Position numbers and translations under genes: made by a program. From assembly GCA_000711775.1 (NCBI GenBank), contig ARYC01019304.1:1-64000 (forward strand): a stretch of DNA of 64,000 bases, given 5' to 3'. This document shows positions 60,281-64,000 of the stretch, in pieces (the stretch's first letter is position 1; each line of letters begins with the position of its first letter). The notes beneath the pieces were generated by a model. That model ran no database searches. It saw only the letters and a program-made list of their open reading frames with translations, and was not told the DNA's origin. This DNA comes from Oxytricha trifallax (taxonomy: Eukaryota > Ciliophora > Spirotrichea > Sporadotrichida > Oxytrichidae).

Positions 60281-60769
60281 GACTGTTGATTGTAGGGATT
60301 AGGGTCTAGGGTTTTAGCTTTGCTTGCTTTTATTATTCTAATTTACTTTGATTTTAAATATTTGGCTTTATTGTGATTACTATATCTATTTGATTATCTA
60401 ATGTTTATGACAGCATTTTATTATTAACTTATGACCAGTTGCTTAATGTAAGGAGGTCCAAGGTTATCTTCTTAAAGTTCAAATAAGCGCGATAAATTAG
60501 AGAGGTTTCTGAAATCTTTAACTTTTATAATTTAAATCATATACTAAATTAATCATTATAAACCATTTCTCTTATGTCTAATTCCCACTTAGGATAATTA
60601 AGGCAAATTAATTAACTGAAGTTTAAATTAATATAACTATTAGGGTTTATGATAATTACTGTTTAGGTTACTTATAATAGTGTAGGAATAATGAATAATG
60701 TACATAAATTCACCATCGCAGAGTTTTAAATCACTCTTAAATTACTCAATTAGTCCTTTAATTTCTTGA
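60281..60769. other. AT-rich spacer within cargo
   Basis: AT-rich, no gene. GGGATTAGGGTCTAGGG at about 60296 is telomere-like by eye but not the C4A4/G4T4 type of this organism. Confidence 0.45.
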
Positions 60770-61320
60770 TCATTCTGTAAAACTGACTGATCCAACAAAA
60801 TCTTAGGGCTCTGGCATTTCTTGCGATTTTAGCTACTTCCTCACTTCTTCATCATACTTATTCACTGTCTTTCGATATTCTCCCTTGATTTAGCTATAAA
60901 ATTGCGCGTAAGCGATGGTATGAATAGGATAATAATTTAACTTACTCTTCTTGTATAAGACTGTCGTTATCAAAGCTGAAGTACCAGCAGTCTGAAGGAT
61001 CGTCAGGATCAAGATGAATATACTATTGGTGCATGTTTAGGTCTTCCTTCTTGAATGGATATATCCATACATTATGATAGCCACACCACTTATAGGTTAC
61101 CACCACTACTGGTTCACTCTCTGCAACCTGCAGAAATACAACGCTTGAGAAACTGATTTGAGGATCCACCTGGAAGCGTTCATCGATCGCCTATACTTGA
61201 GGAATGCTTTAACTTTTATGAGTTGCTTACCTTGTAAATCTCGATGATGCATCCACTTGGTGCATGAGCAGAATGCTTGAAGGTGAAACAGTGCTGCTTG
61301 GTGGAGTTGTTTGACTTCAT
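60770..61320 (-). CDS. intact two-intron gene, unknown small protein
   Basis: ATG 61320 (MKSNNSTKQHCFTFKHSAH) to TGA 60770-60772. Two introns restore one open frame: 61191-61230 (40 bp, GTAAGC...TATAG) and 60894-60945 (52 bp, GTAAGT...TTATAG). The spliced product is about 152 residues, with VVFLQVAESEPVVVVTYKW, CGYHNVWIYPFKKEDLNM, HLDPDDPSDCWYFSFDND and a charged end (EYRKTVNKYDEEVRKQLK, DFVGSVSFTE). It is acidic and rich in Trp/Tyr, with no signal peptide or membrane helix. No frameshift or internal TGA after splicing, in contrast to the surrounding relics, which suggests recent function. No family is recognised. Confidence 0.6.
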
Positions 61321-61379
61321 TCTTAAGATTAATTTAATGAAATATATGATAATTACTATATAATAATTATAAAGCACAT

Positions 61380-61900
61380 ATTTTTGGTATTATAGACTCT
61401 ATGATTTTACTCATACTGCTTTACCATAACTTAAAGCTCAAACTTATTCACTCAAAGCTAAGAATTGACTTTGAGTTGATCAACCAAGTTCTTGTACTTA
61501 AGCAGGTCTATACCTCAAGTTCATGATTTCGATAACAAATTGTATAGGTTCTTAGTTATCTCCCTTGAATAGCCCTTCAACCTAAATAGTTCTGATATTG
61601 TGAAAGGCAAGTTAAATACCGAAGACGATTCTTTACAACTCCAGCGATTCATCCATGATTTTGAAAATTTGAGTGTGAGAAGATTATATCCTGTTTAGTT
61701 GACCATCTTTATTAATATCATACTATTATTGAATTGAAGCAGCTTGCTGTTATTGTTGCTGCTACTCTGCTGCCTCTTAAGCTTTAAAAATTAGTGCTAT
61801 TCAGTTAGACAACTGTCTTTGCTATACCTCAAATGGATTTTATCATTACTATAGCTGCTCTTGCCATATTTTGTTCAACAATATTATTGATTATTATATT
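61380..61900 (-). CDS. coding-like cargo block, two competing frames
   Basis: One minus-strand frame of about 120 codons ends at TGA 61521-61523 with SWMNRWSCKESSSVFNLPF and LFRLKGYSREITKNLYNLL. The next frame is also open and has a Gln run (CAG/CAA/TAG/TAA mixed), then DINKDGQLNRIQSSHT and LFKGDNQEPIQFVIEIM. To the left, LVDQLKVNSQL and KFELQVMVKQYEQNHRVYN continue. DINKDGQL resembles an EF-hand loop but no complete EF-hand is present. Product not assigned. Confidence 0.3.
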
Positions 61901-62039
61901 TATAGTTTAATAAGAGATTATACTAATACATTTAGCAATTATATTAAATTCTAATAATAATTAAAAATGAAAACGACAAAAAAATCATAAATTTCAAGTA
62001 ATCCCTCTGAAATGCATATTCGCAGTCGTTGCAAGATCA

Positions 62040-62250
62040 ATCACTCACTTCAATCGTCAGCGACGATAATCTTAGTCAGCATTCCTTCTAGAGCATAAAG
62101 TAGAGTTGAGTAAAGGTTCAGGACAAGCAAATCATAAAGTGGGGGCCTGCTATCCTGGGAAAGAATTTCGTTTAGGTAGTTGCACCAACTAAGTATACTT
62201 ATAACACAGGAACTCTCCTCAACTCTGGTGAAGTTCCTCCTCAAGTGGAT
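62040..62250 (-). CDS. small coding-like frame in cargo
   Basis: A minus-strand frame ends at a TGA near 62047 with CNYLNEILSQDSRPPLYDLL and LYSTLLYALEGMLTKIIV; it is open up to about 62370. Leu-rich and amphipathic. It overlaps the start of the plus-strand spliced gene at 62278, so one of the two may be spurious. No family is recognised. Confidence 0.27.
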
Positions 62251-62277
62251 TCTTTATAAGGAGGGCTGATCATAAAG

Positions 62278-62617
62278 ATGCCCCTGGAATGTATAGATTT
62301 ACACTTGAAAGACGTGATCGATATCTAGAGTATGTTAGATAATGATTCATTGTGTCAAAATCTTGAGCAGCTCTTAAATCAATTTCGCAATTCCAAGCAG
62401 GTAAGTCAAATAAATTAAATTTCAGAATCATTCTTATATAATGCAAATTTAGAAACCATAGTTGAAATCAGAAGAATTGCCTACGCAGTTGATACAATCT
62501 GACTTCTTGACATTGATTCAGAATAAACTACAATAAAACTCTGATTCACTGAAGGGTAGCAATCCTTACCTAAAGCCTCGAGAGACAATGCTTGCCCATA
62601 ATGATTAGAAATTGTGA
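62278..62617 (+). CDS. one-intron gene fragment at the right cargo edge
   Basis: ATG 62278 (MPLECIDLHLKDVIDIQSML) reads to ...RNSKQ. A 25-bp intron with perfect ends (62401-62425, GTAAGT...TTTCAG) joins in phase to NHSYIMQIQKPQLKSEELP and QSDFLTLIQNKLQQNSDSL, ending at TGA 62615-62617. In the next frame, NVYGRLVEARVNFEEVASD continues to about 62695, so a frameshift may hide a longer protein that leads into the element's ORF. Gln is encoded by TAA/TAG seven times. A 25-bp intron is very short. No family is recognised. Confidence 0.4.
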
Positions 62618-62715
62618 GAATGTATATGGAAGATTAGTTGAAGCCAGAGTAAATTTCGAAGAAGTTGCGAGTGACAGTCGAGTTTGTATCAATGACTGAA
62701 CTTTTAGTATGAATT

Positions 62716-63980
62716 GAAATCAAAAGTTTTACATACTGAAGAACCTAAAAAATCTGGTAAGAAGAGGGAGCGAGATAATTAGCAGCAGGTTGCTGCAGTT
62801 GGCGAATGCATTGAAGAAGTTGGCATTTATCAGTGAACTGGAAGAAATATACATAATCGATTGCAAGAAATGAAAATGAGCTCACCATTAAAGTATGCAT
62901 TCAAAGTCCCTTACATGTCAACGATTCATAAAATTTTCAAGGAATAGTTTCATTTGAAGTTTGGTAAGACAGAAGCAGCGAATGTCAAATATAGAGATCA
63001 TGCTTATAACAACAAGCGCTAATGGGTGAGTCGACTGCTATCATAGTTCATAAGTGAGGATGCAAAATTTATACCAGTTGATGAAAGTAATTTCAGATAC
63101 GATTACTTGCCTCCAAAATAGTGGGCACTAAATTAAAAGAGCATTCTTGGCAAGAGAAAAAATAATGATAGCAAACTCATCGCAGGAGATAAAGAGTTAC
63201 AGTATGGAGAAATGCTGTTTGGCAAGCAGTTGAATGATAAATATTTTTAGGAATTATCGAATGAATTGGACGCAGTTTCATTTATAAGATCAAGCAACTT
63301 GCCTGCCTAAAATAATTCTTAAAGCATTAATCTTCAAACTACTGCTAATGCTTCTGTATCATCCAACTAGCATTCATTATTCTAGAGAAAAGCAAAGCCA
63401 ATTTCAAAACCCCATTCTAAGAATAGCAGCTTGACTAAATTTGCAAAGCAATTTAATTTTAGGAAATCAGAGAAATCATTAGCAGCTCTAAAGTAAGCGA
63501 TTTGATCATAACTTTAATTGGATGATTTATAGAAGTCAGAGAGATATAGAGAAGTAATTCATCTAACTCCAAGGAAGCTCTCACTGTCAGTTATAAGCAG
63601 TTCCAATGTTGATGAAAGTAAGTATACAAGATTGAATCTGGGTGTTGATGGAAGTTAGCTTAGGATAATCTATTGTCAAGTGAATCGATGGTTCGTTAAA
63701 TGCAACTACACACCCAGTATCAATAAGTTAGACTCTTGATCATTATTACTTATGAAATTGAGAGAGATGCAAGTGGTATCATTAACTCTTGTATTAATGT
63801 AATGATTTCAACAACCATTCTTAATGAAGATACCCTGAAGATGTCTCTTGGATTTCAAGGTTCCACTCTAAGGTTGTATGGTTGTAGGGATCCAGGTTGT
63901 AGGGATCCATGTTGTACGAATCCATGTTGCATGGTTCCACTCCAAGGTTGTATGAATCCACCTACTACTAATTAAACATG
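62716..63980 (+). CDS. element ORF with HTH-like region and DESNF motif (right copy)
   Basis: The main frame starts at MKMSSPLKYAFKVPYMSTIH (62871), after a short ORF ending in an ATGA overlap. It reads FKEQFHLKFGKTEAANVKYR, WVSRLLSQFISEDAKFIPVD then ESNFRYDYLPPKQWALNQKS, which resembles the end of a Tc1 DNA-binding region and the first-Asp motif (VDESNF). A Ser/Gln/Lys-rich linker follows. An in-frame TGA lies at about 63501, then RYREVIHLTPRKLSLSVISS and LRIIYCQVNRWFVKCNY, a frame change near 63735, and a Cys/Pro tail (GCRDPGCRDPCCTNPCC). The stop TGA overlaps the ATG of the catalytic ORF (ACATGAC). It probably supplies the DNA-binding half of a split transposase. Confidence 0.6.
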
Positions 63981-64000
63981 ACTCTATTCAGCAAATCTTA
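63978..64000 (+). CDS. DD34E transposase, catalytic ORF start (right copy, partial)
   Basis: ATGACTCTATTCAGCAAATC is identical to the start of the left-copy catalytic ORF (57964, minus). Only the first seven codons are in the window. Confidence 0.7.

Larger units (their letters stand above)
59194..62709. other. central cargo segment between inverted element copies
   Basis: About 3.5 kb unique to the centre, not shared by the two arms. It holds at least two intron-containing reading frames and two more coding-like blocks (described separately). It is richer in G+C and in intact frames than most of the window. Confidence 0.6.
62710..64000 (+). mobile_element. Tc1/IS630-type element, right copy (runs off the window)
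   Basis: Inverted, diverged copy of 57186-59193. It keeps about 20 bp missing from the left copy. The catalytic ORF begins at ATG 63978 and is cut by the window end. Confidence 0.75.

Noticed and set aside
60296..60318. GGGATTAGGGTCTAGGG as a telomere repeat
   Set aside because: Only a few degenerate units and the wrong type for an organism using G4T4/C4A4.
61521..61900. EF-hand protein from DINKDGQLNR
   Set aside because: Only part of a calcium-binding loop, in one of two competing frames; flanking helices of an EF-hand are not recognisable.
1..64000. Euplotes as source (also G4T4 telomeres, TGA as Cys, frequent frameshifts)
   Set aside because: Recognisable kinase and transposase frames need TAA and TAG as Gln many times, which Euplotes does not do; element structure is TBE, not Tec.
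1..64000. CRISPR array, riboswitch, rRNA or bacterial operon features
   Set aside because: No regularly spaced identical repeats, no conserved RNA motifs and no bacterial gene arrangement are visible. The sequence is eukaryotic germline DNA.

Overview
The window looks like a piece of the germline (micronuclear) genome of a stichotrich/hypotrich ciliate of the Oxytricha-Stylonychia type. Three things say so. (1) Two mobile elements begin and end with the ciliate telomere repeat C4A4 (CAAAACCCCAAAACC...), have AAT target duplications, and one encodes the three proteins of Telomere-Bearing Elements (TBEs). (2) Recognisable genes (kinase, DDE transposases) stay open only if TAA and TAG are read as glutamine and TGA is the stop. 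(3) The DNA is very AT-rich and coding-like blocks are short islands in AT-rich filler, as expected for macronuclear-destined segments (MDSs) and germline-limited genes among IES DNA. Standard-code ORFs are mostly meaningless here, and many lie antisense to the better TGA-only frames. MDS/IES pointers cannot be called without the macronuclear sequence.

Layout. 0.5-6 kb: AT-rich DNA with a few coding-like islands. 6.9-8.3 kb: a strikingly GC-rich, frameshifted coding block. 9.58-10.80 kb: a 1.2-kb internally deleted TBE. 11.2, 29.7 and 32.9 kb: three copies (407, 407, 416 bp) of one foldback MITE family with TA target duplications, plus a broken end at 34.4 kb. 14.4-20.0 kb: a cluster of minus-strand, coiled-coil-like, repeatedly frameshifted coding blocks. 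20.14-20.98 kb: a perfect 359-bp inverted repeat carrying a signal-peptide-like ORF in each arm. 24.3, 38.4 and 46.2 kb: three more long foldbacks. 34.9-35.6 kb: a decayed TBE-like transposase. 36.2-41.9 kb: long TGA-free frames, probably host MDSs or germline genes. 48.94-53.02 kb: a complete TBE (57-kDa zinc-finger/kinase, 22-kDa protein, 42-kDa DD34E transposase). 53.5-54.2 kb: an open frame with an acidic tail.

56.1-64.0 kb is the most unusual part. Two diverged copies of a second Tc1/IS630-type (DD34E) element lie in inverted orientation, with catalytic ORFs reading outwards, around a ~3.5-kb centre that carries short genes, at least one with consensus GT-AG introns and no frameshift. 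A degenerate GGTCAAAAT repeat array lies outside the left copy. It looks like a composite transposon with cargo, or one large element with very long inverted repeats. The right copy runs off the window.

Caution: with only TGA as stop at ~30% GC, open frames of 100-150 codons arise often by chance. Coding islands without motifs or introns are therefore given low confidence.
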